Notes: a model not told the origin generated them from the sequence alone. DNA of 41,063 nt from DASZHJ01 sp035263705 (GCA_035263705.1 DATFRA010000371.1:1-41063); one strand, 5' to 3'. Counted from the first letter of the stretch, positions 25,061 through 34,155 are shown. Made by a program: numbers and translations.

Positions 25061-25810
25061 TCAAGATACCCGCTCCGCCGGCGCGAGACCGCCTCCTAAG
25101 AACAGCTGCGCGATGCGCGGATCGGCGAGGATCTCCGGCGCGGTCGCCTCGATGCGCGTGCGGCCCTGCTCCAGCACCAGGCCATAGTCGGAGATTTGCA
25201 GCGCCTGCTTCGCGTTCTGCTCGATCATCAGGATGGTGACGCCGTCGTCGCGCAACGCTTTCAGGAGCGCGAAGATCTCTTGCACCATCAGCGGCGAAAG
25301 CCCGATCGACGGCTCGTCGATGAGCAGGAGTTTGGGATCGAGCAGGAGGCCACGGGCGACCTCGAGCATCTTCTGCTGGCCGCCGGATAATGTGGAGGCT
25401 TGGGCGTCCGCCCTTTCCCGCAGCGTGGGAAAGCGCGCCATCATGCCGTCGATGCGGCGCGGCAGGGCCGCTTGATCCGTAAGCGCTACGCCGCCGAGCT
25501 CCAGGTTGTGCCGCACGCTCAGCTCCGGAAAGGTGTTCCGGCCCTGCGGCACGTAGGCGACGCCGCTATCCAGCATCTGCCGCGGCGAGCGATTCGTGCT
25601 GTCGCGTCCGGCGAGCGTGATCGTGCCGCCGCGCAACCGGAGCGCCCCGAAGATCGCCTTGAACATGGTCGATTTACCGGCGCCGTTGGGACCAATGACA
25701 GTGGTGATGGCGCCGCGAGCGATGCGCGCCGTGAGGCCGTTGAGGATGGTCATCTTGCCGTAGCCGGCGACGACCGTGTCGAGGACCAGCATGGGCTCGG
25801 CCGTGCTCAT
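25061..25810 (-). CDS. livF: Branched-chain-type amino-acid ABC transporter ATPase LivF
   Basis: 249 residues. Walker A GPNGAGKST, signature LSGGQQKMLEVARGLL, Walker B LLLIDEPSIGLSP, switch His replaced by IEQNAKQAL, the normal state for LivF. Start overlaps the livG stop (ATGA). Last gene of the livKHMGF unit; energises uptake of branched-chain amino acids or, in many alphaproteobacterial paralogues, amides or urea. The C-terminal tail ends GGGLAPAERVS. Confidence 0.93.
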   Translation of the reverse strand: MSTAEPMLVLDTVVAGYGKMTILNGLTARIARGAITTVIGPNGAGKSTMFKAIFGALRLRGGTITLAGRDSTNRSPRQMLDSGVAYVPQGRNTFPELSVRHNLELGGVALTDQAALPRRIDGMMARFPTLRERADAQASTLSGGQQKMLEVARGLLLDPKLLLIDEPSIGLSPLMVQEIFALLKALRDDGVTILMIEQNAKQALQISDYGLVLEQGRTRIEATAPEILADPRIAQLFLGGGLAPAERVS

Positions 25811-26553
25811 GCGTGTCCGAGGTAGGCGTCGATGACAACGGGGTTGCGGCGCACGTCTTCCGGCGTGCCCTCGGCGATCATTCGGCCTTCCGCGAGCACC
25901 AGCACGCGCGTGCAGAGCGCCATGACGAATTCCATCTGGTGCTCGATCACCACGAAGGTGGCGTCGCGCTCGGCATGATAGGCCTCGAGCCGTTCGCGGA
26001 GCTGCCCCAGCATGGTCGGATTGACGCCGCCCGCGGGCTCGTCGAGCAGCACGAGCCGAGGCCCCGCCATGAAAGCCATGGCGACGTCGAGCAGCTTCTG
26101 CTGGCCGTAGCTGAGGTCCGCCGCGCGCTCGGCCGCGAGGTGCGAGAGGCGGAAGAACGCGATCATCCGCTCGGAGTCCGGCCCGAGCCAGGCGTCGCCG
26201 CGGCCGAGCAGCCGCGAGAGCATCGAGCCCCGATGCTCCTGGCCCGCGAGGATCAAGTTGTCGCGCACCGAGAGCTGCGGAAACACCTGCAGCATCTGGA
26301 AGGTCCGGCTGACGCCGAGGCGGTTGAGATCGCAGGGGCGCATGCCCGTGGTGCGCCGGCCGTCGATGCGGACCTCGCCCGCGCTCGGCCGCAATTGGCC
26401 GAGGACGCAGTTGAAGAGCGTGGACTTGCCCGATCCGTTCGGCCCGATGATGCCGAGGATCTCGCCCGGGCGGACCTCGAACGAGACGCCGTCAACCGCC
26501 GTGATCCCTTGGAAGCTCTTGCGCAGATCGGAGACCTCGAGCACCGCGCTCAT
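25807..26553 (-). CDS. livG: Branched-chain-type amino-acid ABC transporter ATPase LivG
   Basis: 248 residues from ATG 26553, overlapping the livM stop by ATGA. Walker A GPNGSGKSTLFN, signature LSYGQQKLLDVAMAF (Tyr in place of the second Gly-pattern residue, usual in LivG), Walker B LVLLDEPAGGVNP, and IEHQMEFVM. Pairs with LivF as the nucleotide-binding heterodimer. Upstream in-frame codons run inside livM and are not used. Confidence 0.93.
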   Translation of the reverse strand: MSAVLEVSDLRKSFQGITAVDGVSFEVRPGEILGIIGPNGSGKSTLFNCVLGQLRPSAGEVRIDGRRTTGMRPCDLNRLGVSRTFQMLQVFPQLSVRDNLILAGQEHRGSMLSRLLGRGDAWLGPDSERMIAFFRLSHLAAERAADLSYGQQKLLDVAMAFMAGPRLVLLDEPAGGVNPTMLGQLRERLEAYHAERDATFVVIEHQMEFVMALCTRVLVLAEGRMIAEGTPEDVRRNPVVIDAYLGHA

Positions 26554-27524
26554 GGCTCGGTCCTCTCGATGCCCACGGGCGCCGGCGATGCGGCGCGGCG
26601 CAGGAGGTTGGTCGCGCGCTCGATAAGCCCGAGAACGCCGGTCGGGCAGAATGCCATCAGCACCATCACCATCACGGCATAGGCGATGAGGTAATAGCCC
26701 TCGGTGACCCGCATCCATTCCGGCAGCAGAACCGCGATCAGCGCACCCACGAAGGGCCCGAAGAAGAAACCGCTGCCGCCCACGATCACCATCAGCAGCA
26801 GGTTGAACGAGAGATTGAGCCCGAACGAAACCGGCTCGATGAACTGCACGAGCGGCGCGTAGAGGGCGCCCGAGAGGCCGCCGAGCCCCGCGCCGAGCGC
26901 GAAGGCGATCAGGGTGTAGCGGCGGGTGTCGACGCCCAGCGAGAGCGCGCGGATCGGGTTCTCGCGCAAGGCTACGAAGGCGCGGCCCCAGGGCGAGCGC
27001 AACATCCACCAAATCGCGGCCGCGATGACGACCAACGCGCCGAGGCTGAAGAAATAGAAGTTGAGCGGCCGGCCGGTCGACCAGCCGAAGAAGGCCGGTC
27101 GTGGGATCGCGTTAATGCCGTAGATGCCATTGGTTAGCCACTCTTCGTTCCGCATCACGAGAAAAACCAGCGTGGTGAAGGCGAGCGTTACGAAGGCGAG
27201 ATAGTGATGCTGGACGCGGAGCGCCGGATATCCCAAGAGCCAGCCGACAGCGAAACAGAGCAACCCCGCGCCGGCGAAGGCGACGGGATAGGGCAAGCCC
27301 AGCGGCACCAGCAGCGCCACGCAATAGGCTCCGATGCCGACGAAAGCGCCTTGGGCGAGCGAGATCTGGCCGGCATAGCCGAGCGTCAGATTGAGGCCGA
27401 TCGCCGCGACCGAGAGCACCGCCCACATCGAGATCAGATAGATGCCGAACGACTTGAGCAGGAACGGCGCGGTGACCGCGGCGACCGCCGCAACCCCCAG
27501 CGCGATCGCGCCCAGCCGGGTCAT
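26550..27524 (-). CDS. livM: Branched-chain-type amino-acid ABC permease LivM
   Basis: 324 residues with about ten hydrophobic segments, for example FLLKSFGIYLISMWAVLSVA and ILGLNLTLGY-like loop (LTLGYAGQISLAQGAFVGIG) that carries the family motif. The C-terminal RAALLGVDTRRYTL-type coupling region is ENPIRALSLGVDTRRYTLI. Inner-membrane subunit; start overlaps the livH stop (ATGA). Confidence 0.92.
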   Translation of the reverse strand: MTRLGAIALGVAAVAAVTAPFLLKSFGIYLISMWAVLSVAAIGLNLTLGYAGQISLAQGAFVGIGAYCVALLVPLGLPYPVAFAGAGLLCFAVGWLLGYPALRVQHHYLAFVTLAFTTLVFLVMRNEEWLTNGIYGINAIPRPAFFGWSTGRPLNFYFFSLGALVVIAAAIWWMLRSPWGRAFVALRENPIRALSLGVDTRRYTLIAFALGAGLGGLSGALYAPLVQFIEPVSFGLNLSFNLLLMVIVGGSGFFFGPFVGALIAVLLPEWMRVTEGYYLIAYAVMVMVLMAFCPTGVLGLIERATNLLRRAASPAPVGIERTEP

Positions 27525-28408
27525 ACGGTCCGCTCCTCGACGCGCCCGAGCAGGCCCTGCGGCCGGATCAGGATGACCACGATCAGGATCAGCAGCGGGA
27601 ACGCGCCGCGGTATTGCGAGGAGATGTAGGCGGCTGAGAGATTATCCAGCACACCGAGGATGACGCCGCCCAGGATGGCGCCGCGCACCTGATTGAAGCC
27701 GCCGATGATGGCCGCGAGGAAGGCGGCGAGCCCCAGCGTCTCACCGTTGGTGAATTTCGCGAGATAGATCGGACTGACGAGTATCGAGGCGATCGCCACC
27801 AGGACCGCATTCAGCAGGAAGGTGTAGAGCACCATACGCCGCACGGGGATGCCGAGGAGTAGCGCGAGCGACGGGTTCTGCGCGGTCGCCTGCATGGAGC
27901 GGCCGAGCCGCGTCTGCTGCAACAGGAGATGCAGGGCCACGACAGTGACGATCGCGACGGCGAGCACGACTAGGCTCTGGGTCGATACCACCGCGCCGAA
28001 GACCCGCACGTCGACCGCGGGCACGAGGGTCGGGAACGGCTGCGCCTGAGAGCTGTAAGCGCTCTTCACGCTCTCCTTCAGGAACAGCGACAGCGCGATG
28101 GTCGAGATCACCAGCGGCAGCACGCCCTGCTTCAACATTGGATCCACGATGATCAGCTTGAACAGCAGCCCGAGGGTCGCGACCGACAGCGCCAGGCCGA
28201 CGAGCGCCGCGAGCCAGAACGGCGCGCCCAGATTCATCGCCGCCAGGATGAAGAACGCCGGCAGCATCACGAACTCGCCCTGGGCGAAGTTGATCGTCTG
28301 CGATGTCTGCCACAGCAACGTGAAGCCGACCGCGATCAGCGCGTAGATCGCTCCCGTCGCGAGACCGGAGACCAGGAGCTGGATGAAGGATGCCAAGGCT
28401 GCTGGCAC
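27521..28408 (-). CDS. livH: Branched-chain-type amino-acid ABC permease LivH
   Basis: 295 residues, polytopic. N-terminal GLATGAIYALIAVGFTLLW followed by NFAQGEFVMLPAFF, and the coupling loop AQNPSLALLLGIPVRRM. Central RGAILGGVILGVLDNL. Inner-membrane subunit with LivM. Begins 45 bases after the livK stop. Confidence 0.93.
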   Translation of the reverse strand: MPAALASFIQLLVSGLATGAIYALIAVGFTLLWQTSQTINFAQGEFVMLPAFFILAAMNLGAPFWLAALVGLALSVATLGLLFKLIIVDPMLKQGVLPLVISTIALSLFLKESVKSAYSSQAQPFPTLVPAVDVRVFGAVVSTQSLVVLAVAIVTVVALHLLLQQTRLGRSMQATAQNPSLALLLGIPVRRMVLYTFLLNAVLVAIASILVSPIYLAKFTNGETLGLAAFLAAIIGGFNQVRGAILGGVILGVLDNLSAAYISSQYRGAFPLLILIVVILIRPQGLLGRVEERTV

Positions 28409-28453
28409 CAGCCTCCGCCCGGAAACGCGCCAGGCGGAGACCGCCCATCGAGG

Positions 28454-29572
28454 TTACGACCCGAGCTTCGGCAGGATCTCTACGATCTTCTGTTTGCCGT
28501 TCTGGACCTCGCCCAGGAAACTCTGGCGATCGATGTCGCCGTTCTTGTCCCAGGTGACCTCCATCAGGATGTTGGGCTCCTGCTGCGGCGTGATGGTGAG
28601 GCCGTGTGCCGTCTCGGCGAAGAGCTTGCTGTCGAACTTGCCCATCTTCTCCGTCACGTGCTTGATGAAGTAGACGGCCGTATAGCCCTTGATGCCGTTG
28701 TGGTCGCAGATGTAGTTGAACCGCGTCTGGAATTTCTTTGAGAACTCCTGCACGGCGGGGATGGGCGCGTCGACGGTGAGGCCGACATGGCCGCGGATGC
28801 CGTTCGAGGCGTCGCCCGCGAGCTCGATCACTTTCTGACTGAGCAGCGTCGTCTCGCCGATCAGCGGCTTGTTGAGGCCCTGCTTCTTCGCCTCGCGCAG
28901 GAAGCGCGCGCACTCCTCCTCGTTCGTGTAGACGAAGATCGCATCGGCATCGGTGGCCTTGAGCTTCACCACGTCGGCCGAGAAATCGGTCTGACCGGAT
29001 TCGGTCGAGACGTCGCCGACCACCTTGATGTTGCGTGCGGCCATCTCCTTCATGAAGGCGTCGCGCCCGCCCTTGCCGAAGTCGTTGTTGACCCAGAGGA
29101 TCGCGATCGTCTTCGCCTTGATGCCGTCGCGGATGTAGTTGGCGATCTTGGGTATGCTGGCCTGCTGGCCGAACGAGGTTCGGAACACGTAGGGATCGCC
29201 CTTCTGCGTGATCGCTCCGGCCTCGCCGCCGACGATCTCGGGGATCTCCGCCTGCTGCGTCAGCAGCATGTCCACCAGCACCGAGCCCGAGAACACCGGC
29301 CCGAGGATCACATAGGGATTGTTGTCGAGCACCTTCTGCACTTGCGCTCGGGAGATGCCGGCGTCGCTCTGGGTGTCGAGGATCGGCGTATCGATCTTGC
29401 GGCCGAGGATGCCGCCCTTGGCGTTGATCTCGTCGATCGCGAGCAGCATGCCGTCGCGGAAATTAGTGCCGGAGACCGCGCCGGCGCCGGAAAGCTCGAG
29501 AACGGCGGGGATATACACGGTGGACTGCGCGAGGGCGGAGCCATCCGAGCCCACGCAGAGAGCGATCCCCAA
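28454..29572 (-). CDS. livK: Branched-chain-type amino-acid binding protein LivK (start unresolved)
   Basis: Periplasmic substrate-binding protein, family peripla-BP-6. Mature part starts STVYIPAVLELSGAG and includes NFRDGMLLAIDEINAKGG, LDTQSDAGISRAQVQ, VILGPVFSGSV and TDFSADVVKLKATDADAIFV. The signal peptide frame (LELGIALCVGSDGSALAQ) has no good in-frame start: TTG 29572 (372 residues) leaves a very short leader with no basic residues, and GTG 29680 (408 residues) lacks a ribosome site. A well-placed ATG (29580-29582) with AGGAG 9 nt upstream is one base out of frame. A single-base sequence error or real frameshift in the leader is possible. Ligand is unknown; branched-chain amino acids, amides or aromatics are all plausible. 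Confidence 0.88.
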   Translation of the reverse strand: MGIALCVGSDGSALAQSTVYIPAVLELSGAGAVSGTNFRDGMLLAIDEINAKGGILGRKIDTPILDTQSDAGISRAQVQKVLDNNPYVILGPVFSGSVLVDMLLTQQAEIPEIVGGEAGAITQKGDPYVFRTSFGQQASIPKIANYIRDGIKAKTIAILWVNNDFGKGGRDAFMKEMAARNIKVVGDVSTESGQTDFSADVVKLKATDADAIFVYTNEEECARFLREAKKQGLNKPLIGETTLLSQKVIELAGDASNGIRGHVGLTVDAPIPAVQEFSKKFQTRFNYICDHNGIKGYTAVYFIKHVTEKMGKFDSKLFAETAHGLTITPQQEPNILMEVTWDKNGDIDRQSFLGEVQNGKQKIVEILPKLGS

Positions 29573-29933
29573 TTCCAGCCATGCCGAGCGGCTCCTAGGT
29601 TTCCTCCATAGATTCTCAATCCCCGGCCGATGCCAGTCGGGCGCCTGGTCGCGTTCGGCGCAGCAAGGGTGATTTTTCACGGGCCCGATCGGACAGTTGC
29701 TGAAGCCGTGTGCGCGCGTCAATAACAAAGCGGCGCGCCGCCTGGACTTCCTGCGGGCGTCACCAAAATGGCCTCTACGGAGGCGCATCCGGGCCTCTCC
29801 CGAGACGGCCTGGCCGGTGCGGTCTTGACCTGGATCAAGGCGCCGCCACGTCTTTGGGAGCCTCAATCGCCTGTCGCTCCGCATCCCGCGTCTGATGAGG
29901 CTCAGAATGGCCGCGAACAGAAAGGAAACCCGG
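29573..29933. other. 361-base divergent intergenic region livK / DUF3775
   Basis: No open frame of convincing coding character. It should hold the livK promoter (leftward) and the DUF3775 promoter (rightward). An FNR/FixK-like palindrome is at 29825-29838 (entered separately). Otherwise I see only scattered short palindromes and no riboswitch-like structure. Confidence 0.6.
29825..29838. promoter_or_regulatory. FNR/FixK-like binding site
   Basis: TTGACCTGGATCAA, nine of ten defined positions of the TTGAT-N4-ATCAA consensus of FNR, FixK and Anr regulators. Centre about 102 bases upstream of the DUF3775 ATG. Oxygen-responsive control is inferred from the site alone. Confidence 0.55.
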
Positions 29934-30368
29934 ATGGCGAGGAACGAGGAGCTTCCACCGCCGGAACTGAACATCAGTGCGGAGAAGGTCTGCTACATCA
30001 TCCTCAAGGCGCGCGAGTTCGACGTGAAGGTCGAGCCTTCCGAGAGCGACCCGGGGTCGAACCCCGCTGATGACGACGAGCGCGAGGTGCTGGAGGACTA
30101 CGCAGACGATCCCACGCTGGCCGAGCTGCGCTCCGCCATCGATGACCTCAACGACGACGAGATTGTCGACGTGATCGCGCTCGCCTGGGTCGGGCGCGGC
30201 GACTATGGGAGGGAAGGCTGGCTCGAGGCGAAGGCCCTGGCTCGCGAGCGGCACAAGCGCCGGTCCGCGTCGTATCTGATGGGCATGCCGGCGCTCGGCG
30301 ATTATCTCGAGGAGGGTCTCGCCACGCTCGGGCATTCCTGCGAGGACTACGGGATGGGGCGACTCTAG
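29934..30368 (+). CDS. DUF3775 family protein
   Basis: 144 residues from ATG 29934 with AAGGA 7 nt upstream. Matches the pattern of DUF3775: ISAEKVCYIILKAREFDVKV, then an acidic stretch (DPGSNPADDDEREVLEDY), ELRSAIDDLNDDEIVDVIAL, AWVGRGDY and a C-terminal segment LMGMPALGDYLEEGLATLGH. Cytoplasmic, acidic, no catalytic motif known. An FNR/FixK-like box upstream suggests expression at low oxygen. It is the only gene between livK and the double hydrolase, convergent with the latter (34-base gap). Confidence 0.85.
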   Translation: MARNEELPPPELNISAEKVCYIILKAREFDVKVEPSESDPGSNPADDDEREVLEDYADDPTLAELRSAIDDLNDDEIVDVIALAWVGRGDYGREGWLEAKALARERHKRRSASYLMGMPALGDYLEEGLATLGHSCEDYGMGRL

Positions 30369-30402
30369 AGCTTGATCCGATTCTTGCGTTAGCCGCCCGG
30401 AG

Positions 30403-32613
30403 TTACGGCATCGCGCGCCGGAAGAAATCCGCCATTTCCGTGGCGAGTTCGACATGGAAACCGCCCCGGTCGAAACCCGGCGGGTCTGTGCAGAGCTGCG
30501 GCATCCGATGGCGCAGGTCCTCGGAGCAGGGCGCGAGATAGGCGTAGTGGCCGGCGCCGGGTACGCGCGTGTATTCCGGACGCTCCGGCAGGAGATCGCG
30601 AATGCGCTCGGCCGCATAGGGCCGCACCAGCATCTCGTCCTCAGTGGGATCGTCGATGTGGACGGGTATGCGCACGTCCGCGAGACCCTCGCGCGTGAAG
30701 AAATAGCCGGGCCCCGGCGCCATCAGATAAGCGGCCTTGACGCGCTCGTCGCGAAAGAAGCCGAGGCCCTGCCGGATGAGCGGCGGCCCCTCCGCACAGG
30801 TCGCGGGAGAGGCGCCGGTGTCCCGGCAGTAGGTGCTGAACCGGGAGAAATCCGGCTTGGCGCCCGCGAGGAGGAGCGCCGTATAGCCGCCGAGCGAGAA
30901 CCCGGCGACTCCGATGCGATCGCGGTCAACGTGCGCGCCGAACACGGGATCCGCCAGCATCGCGTCCAGCGCCGCACGCAGGTCGTATTCCCGGGCCACA
31001 AGCACGCGGTCGCTGCGCCAAGCGGTGGGATCGCGGTCGGAATCGCCGGGATGTGTCACGGTGACCACGATCATCCCCAGCTTCGCGAGGCCGATCGCGA
31101 GATCGTGGTGGCTGAACCGATGACCGCCGTCGCCGTGGGAGAGCAGGATCAGCGGAAACCGGCCGTCGGCCGGCGGCGCATCCTGGAGCGCGTCCACGAC
31201 CCAGCTCCCATTGCCGGCGCGGCCCGGCGCGGCCCATGTCGGATAGAAGATCGCGCCGTCCATCGTATCTTCGGGGTCGAGCGGGTCCTTGAACCCGACG
31301 AGCGTCGTGCCGGAACGGTCGGGTGCGCGATTGTCGCCCGTGAGAAAGGCCCGCACGACGCCCTCCCACTTCGCCGTCCACTGGAAGAGGCGCGTGGCAT
31401 AGGCCTTGACGTCGCGGGGATCGGGCACGACCACGAGCCGCGCCCCCCCGCCGGCGGCGCGGAAAGCCGCGAGCTCCTCCTCGACGTGGGCGAGCGGGGT
31501 GAAGGGATCGCCCTCGGCATAGAGCCAGAGCATCGGCGTCCGCGCGCTGCCGCCCGCATCGGCGAACTCGCCGGTGTTGATGGCGCCGCCGCGATAGGTC
31601 TCCGGCCACCAGCCGCCCGAGAAATTCAAGATGGTGCCGACCTTGCCCGGATGGCGCGCCGCGTAGATCACCGACAGCAGACCGCCGTGCTCCTCCCCCG
31701 CGAGCACGATGCGGCTCGGATCGACGAACGGCTGGGCGATGAAGTAGTCGACGGCGGCATCGATGTCCTCGACTCCGGAGTCGATTTGAATGCGGGGCGG
31801 CGGCAGCTGGAAATCGTCGGACTCCAGCTGCGGACCATCCGAGCGGCCGCGGCCCTTGCGCATGGGCACGGCGACGGCGTAGCCGAGCGACAGGAAATAC
31901 CGTGCCTGCTCCTCGAAGTGGAGGGACCGCCGCGCGTCGATGCCCGCGGTCGAGCCGTGCACGATGATCACGATCGGCTGGCGCCCCGGCACCGCGCTCG
32001 GGTAGATCGCCGTCCGGAGCGTGACGGCCTGGCCTGCGGCGGCGCCCACTGCGGCGTGCTCGGGAATGTCGACCTCGTGCCAGAGCGGATCCGGCCGCGC
32101 GGTGGCATCGACGAGCCCGGCGGCGTGGTCGCGGCCCGTCGGGCGCCGCAAGAGGATGTAGCTCCGCCACCCCGTCAGATCGGTGTCGCGCCCGATCAAT
32201 CGGCCATCCGCCGCCAGCGAGAAGTCGGCGATGTGGTCGTCGGGTAAGCCGAAGATCAGGTGGCCGTCGTCGGTAACCTTGGCCGGAACCCGGCGCCAAC
32301 CCTGGGTGGTATGCGCGTTGAAGTTGTAGCCCCAGGCATAGACCACGCTCGCCGTGTGGTCGGGCTCGATCCGCTCGACCGCGAGGGCCTGCGGCTGCGG
32401 CCCGCCGTCCCAGCGGTCGCCACCCCAAAGACCCAAGAGGCCTGCGATCTTCGGCGGCAGGACGGCGGCGGGCGACGTCAACGCGAGGTCGTCGGGTAGG
32501 AGTACGCGTGTGTGGCGATCTGCAAAAGCGAGCGCCCAAAACCCGAGCGCGGTCAGCGCCGCCACGACGACAACCCCGGCCACGACTGCGATCCATCCCA
32601 GCTTGAAGCGCAC
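30403..32613 (-). CDS. Membrane-anchored tandem alpha/beta hydrolase; first domain lacks the catalytic Ser
   Basis: 736 residues from GTG 32613 (GAGG 8 nt upstream). One membrane segment at about 7-29 (WIAVVAGVVVVAALTALGFW) with the body probably periplasmic. Region 60-220 resembles a jelly-roll lead-in (WDGGPQPQALAVERI). Domain 1 (about 220-450): VIIVHGSTAGIDAR, VAVPMRKGRGRSDG, but the nucleophile elbow reads GEEHGG (Glu308 where Ser is required). Domain 2 (about 470-736) carries FPLILLSHGDGGHRFSHH, GFSLGGYTALLL (Ser573), HIDDPTEDEML and a His in GAGHYAYLAP, complete for a COG4188-type dienelactone-hydrolase-like esterase. The fusion of a dead and a live hydrolase is unusual. Substrate unknown; divergent from the M20 peptidase. 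Confidence 0.85.
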   Translation of the reverse strand: MRFKLGWIAVVAGVVVVAALTALGFWALAFADRHTRVLLPDDLALTSPAAVLPPKIAGLLGLWGGDRWDGGPQPQALAVERIEPDHTASVVYAWGYNFNAHTTQGWRRVPAKVTDDGHLIFGLPDDHIADFSLAADGRLIGRDTDLTGWRSYILLRRPTGRDHAAGLVDATARPDPLWHEVDIPEHAAVGAAAGQAVTLRTAIYPSAVPGRQPIVIIVHGSTAGIDARRSLHFEEQARYFLSLGYAVAVPMRKGRGRSDGPQLESDDFQLPPPRIQIDSGVEDIDAAVDYFIAQPFVDPSRIVLAGEEHGGLLSVIYAARHPGKVGTILNFSGGWWPETYRGGAINTGEFADAGGSARTPMLWLYAEGDPFTPLAHVEEELAAFRAAGGGARLVVVPDPRDVKAYATRLFQWTAKWEGVVRAFLTGDNRAPDRSGTTLVGFKDPLDPEDTMDGAIFYPTWAAPGRAGNGSWVVDALQDAPPADGRFPLILLSHGDGGHRFSHHDLAIGLAKLGMIVVTVTHPGDSDRDPTAWRSDRVLVAREYDLRAALDAMLADPVFGAHVDRDRIGVAGFSLGGYTALLLAGAKPDFSRFSTYCRDTGASPATCAEGPPLIRQGLGFFRDERVKAAYLMAPGPGYFFTREGLADVRIPVHIDDPTEDEMLVRPYAAERIRDLLPERPEYTRVPGAGHYAYLAPCSEDLRHRMPQLCTDPPGFDRGGFHVELATEMADFFRRAMP

Positions 32614-32715
32614 GTCCGTCGCCTCGTCCCTGCGCGTCGATCCTATCACCGTCTGGACCCGCGCGCGTCCGCACGCCACACTGCCGGCCGCAATAAGGAA
32701 TATGGCGAGGAAACG

Positions 32716-34143
32716 ATGGATCAGGCCAAGCTGAAGGAATTCGTCAACGGCTGCTGGGACGAGGAGATCGTGCCGACCCTCGTCGAGTACATCCGGATTC
32801 CAAACAAGTCGCCGTCCTTCGACCCGGATTGGGCGGTGCACGGCCACATGGACAAGGCCGTGGCGCTGTTCGAGGGCTGGGCGCGCAAGAAGATCACCGG
32901 ACTCAAGGGCGCCACGCTCGATGTGGTGCGGCTTCCCGACCGCACGCCGGTGATCCTGATCGACGTGCCGGGCTCGACCGGCAGCGATACGGTCCTGCTC
33001 TACGGCCATCTCGACAAGCAACCGGAGATGGCGGGCTGGGACGAGGGCACCGGCCCCTGGATCCCCGTCATCAAGGGCGACAAGCTCTATGGCCGCGGCG
33101 GCGCCGATGACGGTTACGCCATGTTCGGTGCGCTGACCGCCATCGCGGCGCTGCACCAGCAGGAGATCCCGCACGCGCGCTGCGTGGTGTTGATCGAGGC
33201 CTGCGAGGAATCGGGCAGCTATGACCTGCCGCATTACGTCGATCACCTCGCGAGCCGGATCGGCAGCCCGTCGCTGGTGGTGTGTCTCGATTCCGGCTGT
33301 GGCAACTACGACCAGCTCTGGCTCACCACATCCCTCCGCGGCATGTACGCCGCCACGCTCACCGTGCGCGTGCTCGACGAGGGCGTGCACTCGGGCGACG
33401 CCTCGGGCGTGGTACCCTCGAGCTTCCGCATCTTCCGCCAGCTGATCTCGCGGCTCGAGAACGAGATGACCGGCGAGATCCACGCCGAGGGCCTGCACGT
33501 GCAGGTGCCGGCCGAGCGCATCGCACAAGCCCGCCGCGCCGCGGCCGCGCTCGGCGAGCAGGTCTATGCCAAGTTCCCCTTCGCCAAGACCACTAAGCCC
33601 GTTACCGATGATCTCGTGGAGCTGGTGCTGAACCGCACCTGGCGGCCGCAGCTCGCGATCACGGGGATCGAGGGATTGCCCGTGCCCGGCAATGCCGGCA
33701 ACGTGCTGCTGCCCTACACGACGGCGAAGCTGAGCCTCCGCCTGCCGCCGACGCTGGAAGCCGACAAGGCCGACGCGATCGTGCTGAAGCTCTTCGCGGA
33801 GAAGCCGCCCTACGGCGCCGCGGTGACCTTCGAGCGTCAGAGCATGGCGACGGGCTGGAACGCGCCCGCGATCTCGCCGTGGCTCGAGCAGTCGCTGACC
33901 CGCGCCTCGGAAGCCACCTTCGGCAAGCCGCCGGCCTTTATGGGCGAGGGCGGCACCATTCCCTTCATGGCGATGCTCGGCGAGAAATTCCCGAAATCGC
34001 AGTTCGTGGTGACGGGCGTGCTCGGCCCCCACTCGAACGCCCACGGCCCCAACGAGTTCCTGCACATCCCCACGGGCCAACGCGTCACCGCCGTCGTCGC
34101 CCAGGTACTGGCCGACCACCACGCGCGAACGCACCGGATGTGA
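32716..34143 (+). CDS. M20 family metallopeptidase (dipeptidase type)
   Basis: 475 residues from ATG 32716 with GAGGAA upstream. Zinc ligands seen: LYGHLDKQPE (H98, D100), GRGGADDGYAM (D131/D132), EACEESGS (E164/E165), LDSGCGNYD, and the final His in GPHSNAHGPNEF. Lid-domain residues GVHSGDASGV also match. Closest in layout to the cytosolic non-specific dipeptidase/acetylornithine-type M20 group with di-zinc sites. No signal peptide, so cytoplasmic; it could degrade dipeptides or N-acyl amino acids taken up by the neighbouring transporter. Substrate is not predicted. Confidence 0.92.
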   Translation: MDQAKLKEFVNGCWDEEIVPTLVEYIRIPNKSPSFDPDWAVHGHMDKAVALFEGWARKKITGLKGATLDVVRLPDRTPVILIDVPGSTGSDTVLLYGHLDKQPEMAGWDEGTGPWIPVIKGDKLYGRGGADDGYAMFGALTAIAALHQQEIPHARCVVLIEACEESGSYDLPHYVDHLASRIGSPSLVVCLDSGCGNYDQLWLTTSLRGMYAATLTVRVLDEGVHSGDASGVVPSSFRIFRQLISRLENEMTGEIHAEGLHVQVPAERIAQARRAAAALGEQVYAKFPFAKTTKPVTDDLVELVLNRTWRPQLAITGIEGLPVPGNAGNVLLPYTTAKLSLRLPPTLEADKADAIVLKLFAEKPPYGAAVTFERQSMATGWNAPAISPWLEQSLTRASEATFGKPPAFMGEGGTIPFMAMLGEKFPKSQFVVTGVLGPHSNAHGPNEFLHIPTGQRVTAVVAQVLADHHARTHRM

Positions 34144-34155
34144 GCGAGAGCGGGG

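Noticed and set aside
30454..32247. A 597-codon open frame antisense to the double hydrolase
   Set aside because: Mirror of a gene with clear motifs on the other strand.
32614..34134. In-frame extension of the double hydrolase over the M20 gene (1243 codons in total)
   Set aside because: The first 500 codons are antisense to the M20 peptidase and lack a signal peptide or domain; the membrane segment just after 32613 marks the true N-terminus.
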